Assembly: GCA_903825575.1 (NCBI GenBank)
Contig: CAIKAW010000044.1
Coordinates: 1-52,257, forward strand
Length of the DNA stretch: 52,257 bases
Direction of reading: 5' to 3'
Origin: an uncultured bacterium
Lineage (GTDB): Bacteria > Actinomycetota > Actinomycetes > S36-B12 > CAIKAW01
Shown here one piece after another: positions 19,491 to 27,806 of the stretch (position 1 is the stretch's first letter; each line of letters opens with the position of its first letter). Both the position numbers and the translations under genes were made by a program. Below the pieces are notes generated by a model. It did not search any database. It saw only the letters and a program-made list of their open reading frames with translations, and was not told the origin of the DNA.

Positions 19491-20114
19491 ATGTTTCACT
19501 GGCGAACCCCGGATTCCATTGATCGACTCACTCGTCGTCGTCGCGGGCGAGATCCACGACTGATTGTGGGAGTTTTGCTGATCATTTCCAGTGCCGGAAT
19601 TGGGGCGCGCATTCTTACTTCCGCTGGCGCTCAGGTGCCGGTCTGGTCCGCGTCACACGACCTAGCCGGAGGATCGGTTCTAAAGACCGGCGATCTGGTT
19701 GCAGTGCCCGTGCATCTAGGGGCGGTTCAGGGTCGATATCTACCCACTGCGGGTTCAAGCCCGGTCGGTCAGCGACTGCTTACGGCAGTTTCCGCCGGGG
19801 AGTTAGTACGTCAGGGCGCCCTCACGGCTGGGGCAGATCGGCGCCTAGTGACATTGCCGGTAGAGCCGCTGCACCTACCGGCTGATTTGGCTCACGGTGC
19901 CAGCGTTGATGTTTATGTGACCCCTCGTGATTCGGCTGGTGCGAGTGAAGTATCTCGACTAGTCCTAGCGGCTGCACTCGTCGCAACTGTCTCAACCGAC
20001 CAAAGCAGTTCCGGTGAAGTCGCGGTCGTACTCGATGTGGCTCCGGGCCAAGCAGCGGAGCTGATTTCGGCGCTGCGTAGTGGTTCGGTCGATTTGGTCG
20101 GTAGAACCACATGA
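19491..20114 (+). CDS. CpaB/RcpC-like SAF-domain pilus assembly protein
   Basis: The protein has 207 residues. A basic N-terminus is followed by one membrane helix (about 24-44), then a SAF domain (about 50-115: VWSASHDLAGGSVLKTGDLVA through GELVRQGALT) and a beta-rich C-terminal part similar to RcpC/CpaB. In Tad pilus systems this protein helps assemble the pilus at the membrane. GGGAGG lies just upstream of the ATG. The next gene, a CpaE-like ATPase homolog, overlaps by four bases (ATGA), which supports a pilus role, although the main tad cluster lies 11 kb away. Confidence 0.72.
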   Translation: MFHWRTPDSIDRLTRRRRGRDPRLIVGVLLIISSAGIGARILTSAGAQVPVWSASHDLAGGSVLKTGDLVAVPVHLGAVQGRYLPTAGSSPVGQRLLTAVSAGELVRQGALTAGADRRLVTLPVEPLHLPADLAHGASVDVYVTPRDSAGASEVSRLVLAAALVATVSTDQSSSGEVAVVLDVAPGQAAELISALRSGSVDLVGRTT

Positions 20115-21391
20115 AGACCGGCCTTTTGCTTGCGCTGGGGTCGGCACATTGGGAGACAGGGTTGGTCGCTGGCCTCGCGCGTGCTGATAGTGGTTTCGCT
20201 GTCGTTCGAAGGTGTCCGGATCTAGCCGATCTACTCGCTGTGGCAGCGGTTCGTAACGGCGCTGTCGCTCTCATAGCCAATTCCGTGTCTCGACTCGACC
20301 GGTCGGCGGTGGCGTATCTACACGAATCCGGAGTCCTGGTTGTTGGGTTGTTCGATGCCGAAAACGATGCTGGCGGTGCGCACCTGATCGCACTCGGATG
20401 CGATGCGGTTGTGGCTGTTGGCGAGGACGTTACTGGCGCCATTGACGAACTGGCCAATGTTGTCGAGCAGCGGTTGGAGCGGCCGCGACTTGTTGCTGTG
20501 TCCCAAGATTGCGTTGCACAAGGTCCGGGGGCTGGGCGAATCGTCGCAGTTTGGGGGCCGGTTGGTTCGCCTGGGCGTAGCAGCGTTGCTCTCTCACTTG
20601 CCGATGAATCAGCTCGGGCCGGCGTGGAGACCTTGCTGATCGATGCAGATCCGACGAGTCCGACGCTAAGTGCGCTCCTCGGACTTTGCGACGACGTGCC
20701 GGGGCTGCTAGTGGCGGTTCGACGGGCTGGACGGGCAGGGTTTGCTTCAACCGACCTGTCTCAACTGACCGCGCGGATCGGTCACCGCCTCAGCTTGCTC
20801 GCCGGCGTGCCCAGTCAACATTCCGGCGAACTCCGACCGGCCGGGCTGGCGGCGATCTGGAGCGCGGCCGCGCAACTTGTGCCACTGACGATTATCGATG
20901 TCGGGAGCGACCTAGCCGCGATTGCGGACGGTTTTGTTGGCCGTTCGGGATCGGTCGCGGTGTCTGCACTAACTGCCGCCGACACAGTCATTGTCGTCGG
21001 CTCCGCTGATCCGATTGGATTGGCGCGTTTAGTTACCGGGCTGCCCCGACTGCGCGAGGTAGTTCGGGGCCGCGACCTTCGATTAGTGATCAATCGTGTT
21101 CGGCGTGGTGCGGTCGGGCCGTTCCCGGAGCGTGCGATCTGTGAAGCCCTTGCTGAGCACGTGAGCGAAACGCCTTGGTTGGTGCCCGATGATCGGCCCG
21201 CATTTGACGAGGCCGTCCTAGCCGGACGCACGATCGCCGAGGTTGCTCCAAACTCGCTGGCGCGTCGCTCGCTAGCCGAATTCGGTGAAGCGTTGCGAGC
21301 TGATCTGTTGACCTCAGCTTTCGCCGACGATGTCAGCCTTGGGCACCGTCGGCTCATCCCCAGCCTGCTTCGTGACGTCGACACGGGGTAG
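20111..21391 (+). CDS. CpaE/TadZ-like MinD-family protein with degenerate P-loop
   Basis: This 426-residue protein has an N-terminal receiver-like region (about 1-130) and a MinD/ParA-like domain (about 140-420). The nucleotide-binding loop reads GPVGSPGRSS, where the deviant Walker A of true MinD proteins would be KGGxGKT; the expected lysines are replaced, so ATP hydrolysis may be weak or lost. The Walker B-like LLIDADPTSP remains. The actinobacterial relative Rv3660c (Ssd) is linked to septum placement and sits next to a tad cluster. CpaE/TadZ proteins place the pilus machine at a cell site. The last 78 bases overlap the MFS gene on the other strand. Confidence 0.75.
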   Translation: MKTGLLLALGSAHWETGLVAGLARADSGFAVVRRCPDLADLLAVAAVRNGAVALIANSVSRLDRSAVAYLHESGVLVVGLFDAENDAGGAHLIALGCDAVVAVGEDVTGAIDELANVVEQRLERPRLVAVSQDCVAQGPGAGRIVAVWGPVGSPGRSSVALSLADESARAGVETLLIDADPTSPTLSALLGLCDDVPGLLVAVRRAGRAGFASTDLSQLTARIGHRLSLLAGVPSQHSGELRPAGLAAIWSAAAQLVPLTIIDVGSDLAAIADGFVGRSGSVAVSALTAADTVIVVGSADPIGLARLVTGLPRLREVVRGRDLRLVINRVRRGAVGPFPERAICEALAEHVSETPWLVPDDRPAFDEAVLAGRTIAEVAPNSLARRSLAEFGEALRADLLTSAFADDVSLGHRRLIPSLLRDVDTG

Positions 21392-22939
21392 CAACAACGT
21401 TGCGAGCAGTCCCAAGAGCACCCACGCGGCTGCTGCCCACGCGACTGCTCTAGTGGAGCTCACGAAGGCCGCATCAACCGCAGCCCGCACAGCGGCGCTG
21501 TCAGGGAATCCAGCCAAGGCCGGAAGAGCCTGGGCTGGCGCTGTGGCGACTAGATCGGCCAAGTGCCCCGCTTGGTCAGCCGGGACTCCGATGTGTCCAA
21601 GTTCGCGGCTCACGCCCCGCCCAAGCGACACCACGAGCACCGCCCCGAGGATGGCGGTTCCCAGTGCTGCTCCCACCTGCCGGGTGGTGCTTTGCACCGC
21701 CGAGGCTTGGCCGGAGGCCGCGATGGGCACATCGGCCAGCACTACGCCAGTAAGTTGAGCGGTGGCAAATCCGACGCCAGCGCCGTATACGAGAAGGCCG
21801 GCCAGCAGGGACCAGAGAGACAGATGCGTCGACAGAACGGCACCAAGGAACCCGATCGCGATCACTTCAAGCAGCAGGCCTAGTCGCACCACCATTCGGG
21901 CACCATGGCTGGCGGTGAGTTTGGCCGAGAAAGGACTCGAGAGGAAGGTGCCGACCGCGAGCACTGCGAGCACAGCTCCGGTGCGTAGCGCCGAGTAGCC
22001 AAGCGCACTTTGCAGGAAGAGCGGCAGTGCGAAAAGCAGGCCGAACTCGCCCAAGCTGACAATCATCGCTGCGATGTTTCCGTAGCGGAACGAGCGAATC
22101 TCAAACAGTTTTAGGTCGAGCAAGATGTGCTTGCCCTGCTGGGCTCGCAGTCGCTGGACTGCGACAAACGCGAACAGAGCCACTGCCGATACGGCGAACG
22201 CAACTACGCTGGGCGAGCTGCCGCCAAACGTCCGGACCAATGAGTCATTTGCGAACGCTGGCTTGGCGTGCCACCAGCCGTACCGCTGCCCTTCGATCAA
22301 GCCGAAGACGAGTGCTCCAAAGCCCAAGGTGCTCAGCAGCGCACCAACGAAATCGATGCGTTTGGTGGCTGTCGGGTCGGAAGTTTCAGGCGCAAAACGC
22401 CAAACGCCGAAAGCGACGATCAAACCGATGGGCAGGTTGATCAAGAACGCCCAGCGCCACGAGAACTCGGTGGTGAGCCAGCCGCCAAGAAGTGGCCCAA
22501 GTGCCGCTGCACCACCGATCGTCGAACCCCAGATGGCGAAGGCAATTCCGCGATCGCGACCGTGATAGGTGGCGTTAACGGTTGACAGCGACGAGGGGAG
22601 CAGCAGGGCACCGCCGATTCCCTGGAGCACCCGCCCGAATATAAGGACACCTGGTCCGGGTGCCAGCGCCGCAACGAGACTGGCTGCAACGAAAATTGCC
22701 GTCCCTAACAGGAACATGCGCCGCCGGCCAAACGCGTCACCAAGTCGACCAACCGTAAGTAGCAGCGAAGCAAACACAAGGGAGTAGGTGGCGTTCACCC
22801 ACTCGGCTGTGGTGGTCGTCAGGCCGATCGTGCGGATCATTGATGGGATCGCAACGTTGACGATGGTTGCGTCGATGATGATCATCGCGACGCCTAGGGC
22901 GATGAATGGCAGTGGGCGCCAGCGGCTGCGCTCGGTCAT
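21314..22939 (-). CDS. MFS drug/solute exporter, DHA2 (14-helix) family
   Basis: This 541-residue membrane protein has about 14 hydrophobic helices. The motif A loop appears as GRLGDAFGRRRMFL and a motif C-like segment as IWGSTIGGAAALGPLLGG, both typical of DHA2 (EmrB/QacA) proton-driven exporters. The ATG at 22939 was preferred to one 21 bases upstream because GAGAGG lies six bases before it. The N-terminal acidic residue in helix 1 (IIDATIVNVA) is the family's usual proton-relay aspartate. The substrate cannot be predicted. Its 3' end overlaps the CpaE-like gene by 78 bases. Confidence 0.9.
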   Translation of the reverse strand: MTERSRWRPLPFIALGVAMIIIDATIVNVAIPSMIRTIGLTTTTAEWVNATYSLVFASLLLTVGRLGDAFGRRRMFLLGTAIFVAASLVAALAPGPGVLIFGRVLQGIGGALLLPSSLSTVNATYHGRDRGIAFAIWGSTIGGAAALGPLLGGWLTTEFSWRWAFLINLPIGLIVAFGVWRFAPETSDPTATKRIDFVGALLSTLGFGALVFGLIEGQRYGWWHAKPAFANDSLVRTFGGSSPSVVAFAVSAVALFAFVAVQRLRAQQGKHILLDLKLFEIRSFRYGNIAAMIVSLGEFGLLFALPLFLQSALGYSALRTGAVLAVLAVGTFLSSPFSAKLTASHGARMVVRLGLLLEVIAIGFLGAVLSTHLSLWSLLAGLLVYGAGVGFATAQLTGVVLADVPIAASGQASAVQSTTRQVGAALGTAILGAVLVVSLGRGVSRELGHIGVPADQAGHLADLVATAPAQALPALAGFPDSAAVRAAVDAAFVSSTRAVAWAAAAWVLLGLLATLLLPRVDVTKQAGDEPTVPKADIVGES

Positions 22940-22981
22940 ATGGTTCCTCTCGCGATACATGACTACCCTAGGGGCAGTTGG

Positions 22982-22996
22982 CCGACCTCGGGTCGG
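22982..22996. promoter_or_regulatory. Inverted repeat in the MFS/HAD divergent gap, possible operator
   Basis: CCGACC-TCG-GGTCGG is a perfect six-base-arm palindrome between the divergent MFS and HAD genes. A second palindrome, CCCTAGGG, lies about ten bases away. No regulator gene lies next to it, so the binding protein is unknown. Confidence 0.35.
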
Positions 22997-23040
22997 TGAC
23001 CAATCCAGTACGCGTCTGAACTGCCCGGCCTAGGAGCCAA

Positions 23041-23700
23041 GTGCTAGATCCTGATGGCGTAATCGCCTTGATCGTCGACTGGGGCGGTGTGCTGACTGAC
23101 GGCATCTCCACAGTGGTCGACAAATGGACCGCCCAAGAAGGGGTCAGTCCGGCGGACTATTACGCAGTGCTGGGCGAATGGCTGGCTCCTGATGGATCTG
23201 CATCGGCGCTCATCAACCCGATCCATGAGCTCGAACGCGGACAACTGACGGTTCCAGACTTCGAACAACAACTTGCGACTGCTCTGACTGTCCGAAACGG
23301 TCTTACGTATGAGCCGGTAGGCCTATTGGACCGTATGTTTGAGTTCTTCGAACATGCCCACGACATGGTTGGGCTGGTGCACCGGGCGCACGCCGCTGGG
23401 GTGCACACGGCGCTCTTGTCTAACTCCTGGGGGAACACTTACCCAAGGGATGGATGGGACGAGATGTTCGACGTGGTCGTGATCAGCGGCGAGGTCGGCA
23501 TGCGCAAGCCAGAAGAGCGGATCTTCACCCACACTCTGGATCTGCTTGGGCTGGCCGCTAGCCAATGCGTCTTCGTGGATGATCTGCGGCACAACGTGAG
23601 CGCGGCAGTCAGTCTTGGCATGGTCGGGGTTCACCACGTCGACTACGACACGACAGCGTTGGAGCTTGAAGCGATCCTCGGGATTGCCCTCCGCGACTGA
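23041..23700 (+). CDS. HAD-superfamily hydrolase (subfamily IA-like)
   Basis: The protein has 219 residues. Motif I is VDWGGVLTD: the nucleophile aspartate is present, but the usual second aspartate is glycine, as in a known HAD branch with (D)xGGVL. Motif II is LLSNSWG, motif III includes the lysine in MRKPEERIF, and motif IV is FVDDLRHNV. The family handles phosphate esters or, less often, haloacids; loss of the second Asp leaves the reaction uncertain. The GTG start has AGGAG four bases upstream. It is followed by the WS/DGAT gene in the same direction. Confidence 0.82.
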   Translation: MLDPDGVIALIVDWGGVLTDGISTVVDKWTAQEGVSPADYYAVLGEWLAPDGSASALINPIHELERGQLTVPDFEQQLATALTVRNGLTYEPVGLLDRMFEFFEHAHDMVGLVHRAHAAGVHTALLSNSWGNTYPRDGWDEMFDVVVISGEVGMRKPEERIFTHTLDLLGLAASQCVFVDDLRHNVSAAVSLGMVGVHHVDYDTTALELEAILGIALRD

Positions 23701-23719
23701 CCTGCGGGCTAAGCCGTGC

Positions 23720-23725
23720 CACGAT
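23720..23725 (+). promoter_or_regulatory. Candidate -10 box of a leaderless WS/DGAT transcript
   Basis: CACGAT stands six bases before the ATG at 23732, the distance expected for leaderless transcription, and no ribosome site is evident. The match to TAnnnT is imperfect, so confidence is low. Confidence 0.28.
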
Positions 23726-23731
23726 GGGCGG

Positions 23732-25159
23732 ATGGACCGGTTGAGCACCATGGATGTCTCCTTCTTGTATTTCGAGGAGGCGAACACCCCTATGCACGTG
23801 GGGGCTGTGTTGATCTGCGAGGTGCCCACCGAGGGGTTCGACTACGACCGACTCGTGCGCCTGATCACCGAGCGAATTGCCCTCGTTCCCCGCTACCGCC
23901 AACGAATCAAGTGGGTTCCGGCGCACTTGGCCAATCCGGTCTGGGTTGACGATCCAGCCTTCGATATCGCCTACCACGTTCGTCGCTCGGCACTTCCTCG
24001 CCCGGGTACTGACGAGCAACTGCAGGAACTTGTCGGGCGCATCATGTCGCGGCCGCTGGATCGGGATTGGCCGCTGTGGGAGATGTATCTGGTGGAGGGA
24101 GTGTCAGAAGGACGTTTCGCTCTGATCTCCAAGACGCATCACGCACTGGTCGACGGCCTCGGCGCCATCGACATTGGCCAAGTGATCCTCGACGAGACTG
24201 CCGAACCGGCCCGGTCAGAAATTGTCCCGTGGGTCCCGCAACGCTCGCCCTCGTCACTTGATCTGGTGACGGGTGCGATTGCTGACGCGGTGCGCAGCCC
24301 AGCGTCGATCCTGGAAAGCATCCGATCCGAAGCCGTCGATTTGCAGCGACTTGCCAATCGGATCGGTGAGAAGTCCCTTGGGGTGCTTTCGGCCATGCGC
24401 ACAGTTGCCAGGCCACCTCAGAGCAGTCCGCTAAACGCTCCGGTTGGGCAGGCTCGGCGCTTCGCTTGGGCTGCCGCTGATCTGGCTGACTTCAAAGCCT
24501 TACGCATTGCACACGGGGTGACCATCAATGACGTTGTACTCGCTGTTGTAGCCGGAGCTTTGCGATCGTGGATGCAGCAACGCGGCGAACCGGTGACGTT
24601 GCGTTCGACGGTTCGCGCATTGGTCCCGGTCAGTGTGCGTGATGACGGCGAATCGAGCAGCGGCAACCATATTGCCGCCTTCTTGTGTGACTTGCCGATC
24701 GGCGAGCCGAAGGCGCTGTTGCGATTGCAGCGCATCGCCTACGAGATGGGCCAACATAAGTCGACCGGACAGTTGACCGGGGCTCAGGCGTTGGCCGGAC
24801 TGGCTGGCTTCGCCCCGCCCACGTTGCACAACTTGGGTGCGCGAGTTGCCAGCGGCATGTCGCGCCGGCTGTTCAATCTGGTTGTCACCAACGTCCCTGG
24901 CCCGCAAGTTCCGCTCTTCGCAGGCGGTGCGAGGCTTTTGACTTGCTATCCGGTTGTGCCGCTGGCCCGCGGACAGGCGCTGAGTATCGGTGCCACCTCG
25001 TACAACGGCCAAGTGTTCTTCGGCCTGAATGCCGATCGCGAGGCCTTGCCGGACGTCGACCTGCTCGCTGGATTGCTTCTGGAGGAACTAGCCATCCTGC
25101 GGACCACCGCTAAGGGACGTTCGGGGCTGGGCAGTGATCGTTCGAGTGCGGGAGAATGA
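23732..25159 (+). CDS. Wax ester synthase / diacylglycerol acyltransferase (WS/DGAT)
   Basis: This 475-residue enzyme transfers acyl groups from acyl-CoA to long-chain alcohols or diacylglycerol, making wax esters or storage triacylglycerol. The active-site motif HHALVDG is at residues 136-142. The C-terminal DUF1298 domain shows NDVVLAVVAGALRSWM and the conserved NVPGPQVPLF. The start is the ATG giving MDRLSTMDVSFLYFE, the usual family beginning; a longer open frame upstream overlaps the HAD gene and is not needed. Substrate preference cannot be read. The next gene starts five bases after its stop. Confidence 0.9.
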   Translation: MDRLSTMDVSFLYFEEANTPMHVGAVLICEVPTEGFDYDRLVRLITERIALVPRYRQRIKWVPAHLANPVWVDDPAFDIAYHVRRSALPRPGTDEQLQELVGRIMSRPLDRDWPLWEMYLVEGVSEGRFALISKTHHALVDGLGAIDIGQVILDETAEPARSEIVPWVPQRSPSSLDLVTGAIADAVRSPASILESIRSEAVDLQRLANRIGEKSLGVLSAMRTVARPPQSSPLNAPVGQARRFAWAAADLADFKALRIAHGVTINDVVLAVVAGALRSWMQQRGEPVTLRSTVRALVPVSVRDDGESSSGNHIAAFLCDLPIGEPKALLRLQRIAYEMGQHKSTGQLTGAQALAGLAGFAPPTLHNLGARVASGMSRRLFNLVVTNVPGPQVPLFAGGARLLTCYPVVPLARGQALSIGATSYNGQVFFGLNADREALPDVDLLAGLLLEELAILRTTAKGRSGLGSDRSSAGE

Positions 25160-25163
25160 CCAA

Positions 25164-25544
25164 ATGACGCAAGTGCGACGGGTCTACGTGCCGGTCACCG
25201 CCAGCCAACTTCGCACCTTGCTGGCCGACCGACGGTTGCCTTTGGCAGCCGGATTCGCAGTGACACCTTCATTGCAAGACTGGTATGGAACTGGCGACGA
25301 CGAACAACTCGAACACGCCGCTTGCTTCCGCGCCAGTGAATCCGCCGCCGCCGGAACTCGCCGCATTGTGCTGCCGCTAGAAGTGCCGGAATCCGGCGTC
25401 GAGGACGTAGGAACGTCGGACGACCCTGGGGCGGTTCGAATCACCGCCGTGATCGAACTTTCGTGGGTCGCTGCGATTCTGGCCGGCGATGACGAAGATT
25501 TGGCTTGGTATGGCGTTCAGGAGGCTGACCAGGTGCTCGGCTAG
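25164..25544 (+). CDS. DUF6912-family protein, unknown function
   Basis: This 126-residue soluble protein begins MTQVRRVYVPVTASQLRTLL and resembles the DUF6912 family of Actinobacteria, short proteins that start with an (R)VYVPAT-like strand. The ATG at 25164 is preferred because GGGAGA lies eight bases upstream; an earlier in-frame start would overlap the WS/DGAT gene. It is acidic, without membrane helices or a recognisable active site. The pruA start lies 43 bases downstream, so the genes may be co-transcribed. No function is known. Confidence 0.68.
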   Translation: MTQVRRVYVPVTASQLRTLLADRRLPLAAGFAVTPSLQDWYGTGDDEQLEHAACFRASESAAAGTRRIVLPLEVPESGVEDVGTSDDPGAVRITAVIELSWVAAILAGDDEDLAWYGVQEADQVLG

Positions 25545-25587
25545 GTCCGGTTCGGCACCGGCCGAGCGGGGAGGGATGGAGTCCGTC

Positions 25588-27213
25588 GTGGATATTCGAA
25601 GCCAGGTGCCGCTGCCGCACAACGAGCCGATCCAGAACTATGCACCGGGCAGTCCCGAACGGTCGCGACTGCAACTGCAGTTGACCGAGTTGGCCGGTGA
25701 AGTGCGAGACCTGCCGATGACCATCGGCGGGCAGCGACGAATGGGTTCGGGCTCCATCGACGAAGTTGTTCAGCCGCACGCGCGCCGGAATGTGCTGGGT
25801 GTCACGCGCGAGGCGACCGAGTCCGATGCCGCCGCTGCCATTGCTGCGGCCAGTGCCGCAGCAGCCGATTGGCGCAACACCTCATTCGATGAGCGAGCCG
25901 GCGTCTTGCTACGCGCGGCCGATCTACTTGCCGGCCCTTGGCGCGAGCGACTCAATGCGGCGACGATGCTTGGACAATCCAAGACGGTAATCCAGGCTGA
26001 GATCGACGCGGCCTGTGAACTGATCGACTTCTGGCGGTTCAATGTTTCCTTTGCGCAGGCCATTCGTTCGGAACAACCGATCTCATCGCCCGGTGTTTGG
26101 AACCGGGTTGACTATCGTCCGCTCGAAGGCTTCGTGTACGCAGTCACACCGTTCAACTTCACGGCTATTGCTGGCAATCTGCCGACCGCGCCGGCGCTAA
26201 TGGGCAACGTGGTGCTGTGGAAGCCTGCTACGACGCAACTGCTTGCAGCAACGTTGCTCATGGAGTTGCTAGAGGCGGCCGGTCTGCCCCCTGGTGTGAT
26301 CAATCTTGTGACCGGTCATGGTCGCGCCGTTACCGACGTCGCGCTTTCTCACCCTGATCTGGCTGGAATTCACTTCACCGGTTCCACAGCGGTCTTCCAA
26401 TCGTTCTGGCAGCGCATCGGCACCGGGATAGCTGATTTCCGGTCCTACCCTCGAATCGTCGGCGAGACGGGTGGCAAGGATTTCGTTCTTGCCCATCCAT
26501 CGGCCGATCCGGATGTGCTGCGAACTGCTCTAGTCCGGGGATCATTCGAGTATCAGGGCCAAAAGTGCTCGGCCGCATCGCGGGCCTACGTTCCCCAAAG
26601 TGTTTGGGACCAGATGGGGGCCGATTTCCTGGCCGAGGTTGATGCACTCGCTATGGGCCCGGTGACTGATTTCACCAACTTCCTCGGCGCGGTCATCGAC
26701 GAACGCGCCTATGCCCGGGTGACGGCTGCCATTGAACGCGCCAAGGCTGACCCGAGCGTCGAGATTGGGGCCGGAGGAACTTACGACGACACCGCTGGTT
26801 GGTTCATTCGCCCGACGGTGCTGCTTTGCGCTGACCCAGCCAGCGAGTACTTCCGGGTTGAGTATTTCGGACCGCTTCTCGCGGTACATGTCTTCGCCGA
26901 TCGCGACTACGACGCGGTGGTCACGCAACTTGAATCAATCGCGCCTTACGCGCTGACGGGTTCGATCATCGCGCAAGATCGCAGCGCGGTCGCCGCCGCA
27001 ATGGCCAACTTGCGTTTTGCGGCCGGCAACTTCTATATCAACGACAAACCAACAGGAGCGGTCGTTGGACAACAGCCTTTTGGCGGTGCCAGAGCAAGCG
27101 GTACAAACGACAAGGCCGGATCAGCGGCGAACCTAATGCGCTGGACGAATGTGCGTTCAATCAAGGAGAACTTGTTACCACCGGTCATTTCTAGCTATCC
27201 GCACCAAGGGTAG
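25588..27213 (+). CDS. pruA: L-glutamate gamma-semialdehyde dehydrogenase (P5C dehydrogenase)
   Basis: The enzyme oxidises glutamate semialdehyde (from proline) to glutamate with NAD. From the GTG at 25588 the protein has 541 residues, the usual length for stand-alone PruA. This start has GGAG six bases upstream and gives VDIRSQVPLPHNEPI, close to family N-termini. The catalytic cysteine is C327 in EYQGQKCSA, and the activating glutamate lies in VGETGGKDF. The C-terminal substrate loop NDKPTGAVVGQQPFGG is typical. No proline dehydrogenase gene is next to it. It lies near the NAD-glutamate dehydrogenase, which would take the glutamate onward. Confidence 0.95.
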   Translation: MDIRSQVPLPHNEPIQNYAPGSPERSRLQLQLTELAGEVRDLPMTIGGQRRMGSGSIDEVVQPHARRNVLGVTREATESDAAAAIAAASAAAADWRNTSFDERAGVLLRAADLLAGPWRERLNAATMLGQSKTVIQAEIDAACELIDFWRFNVSFAQAIRSEQPISSPGVWNRVDYRPLEGFVYAVTPFNFTAIAGNLPTAPALMGNVVLWKPATTQLLAATLLMELLEAAGLPPGVINLVTGHGRAVTDVALSHPDLAGIHFTGSTAVFQSFWQRIGTGIADFRSYPRIVGETGGKDFVLAHPSADPDVLRTALVRGSFEYQGQKCSAASRAYVPQSVWDQMGADFLAEVDALAMGPVTDFTNFLGAVIDERAYARVTAAIERAKADPSVEIGAGGTYDDTAGWFIRPTVLLCADPASEYFRVEYFGPLLAVHVFADRDYDAVVTQLESIAPYALTGSIIAQDRSAVAAAMANLRFAAGNFYINDKPTGAVVGQQPFGGARASGTNDKAGSAANLMRWTNVRSIKENLLPPVISSYPHQG

Positions 27214-27218
27214 AGCGG

Positions 27219-27716
27219 CTAGCGATTAAGCCAGTCTCGTCCCATCGTCTCTTCGAACTCGACGGCGTTCTCGAGTTGGTCGCCAACGATCTCTTCGAGT
27301 TTGCTGCCAAAGAACGGCACCGAAGCCGTGACCGTCAAGTCAAGGGTGGCGCTAGCCGAGGTTGCATCGCCAACGAGTCGGATCGTGCCGATTACCGAGA
27401 CTGGGGCACCGCTGAACCCGACCTTGACCTTGCCGTGGCGCTCACCGGCATTGTCTGAGGGGGCCCAGTCGTGGGTTTCGGTGACCGTGATGCGTTCGCC
27501 CACGAATGGTTTGGCCGCCGGGGGAACGTCGGCGGGGATCGAGCGCCCGCAGACGACCCGATCACCACCGTCGTCGGTCACAGACACCTCGGCGACAATT
27601 TCGGTGCCTTCTAGGGCTGCGGCCTTGGCTGCAACGTAGGAGGGGTCTAGGAACATCGCAAACACGCGATCGATTCCTGCCGGATAGGACATGGTGGCGC
27701 TAAGTTCTCGGGTCAC
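27219..27716 (-). CDS. DUF2505-family protein (START-like fold)
   Basis: The protein has 165 residues from the GTG at 27716. It begins VTRELSATMSYPAGIDRVFAMF, the typical opening of DUF2505, a family with the SRPBCC/START-like lipid-pocket fold found in Actinobacteria. The C-terminal helix (GSKLEEIVGDQLENAVEFEE) is also typical. A TTG seven codons upstream would extend it and cannot be excluded. It converges with pruA, with five bases between the stops. No ligand or function is known. Confidence 0.78.
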   Translation of the reverse strand: MTRELSATMSYPAGIDRVFAMFLDPSYVAAKAAALEGTEIVAEVSVTDDGGDRVVCGRSIPADVPPAAKPFVGERITVTETHDWAPSDNAGERHGKVKVGFSGAPVSVIGTIRLVGDATSASATLDLTVTASVPFFGSKLEEIVGDQLENAVEFEETMGRDWLNR

Positions 27717-27806
27717 GCTCAGACTCTGCCACAACAATGAGTGGCTTGGGGGCTAGGGTGGTCTAGGCCCACAACGGCGTGGATCGAACTAGGCGGAGGC
27801 TTACGC

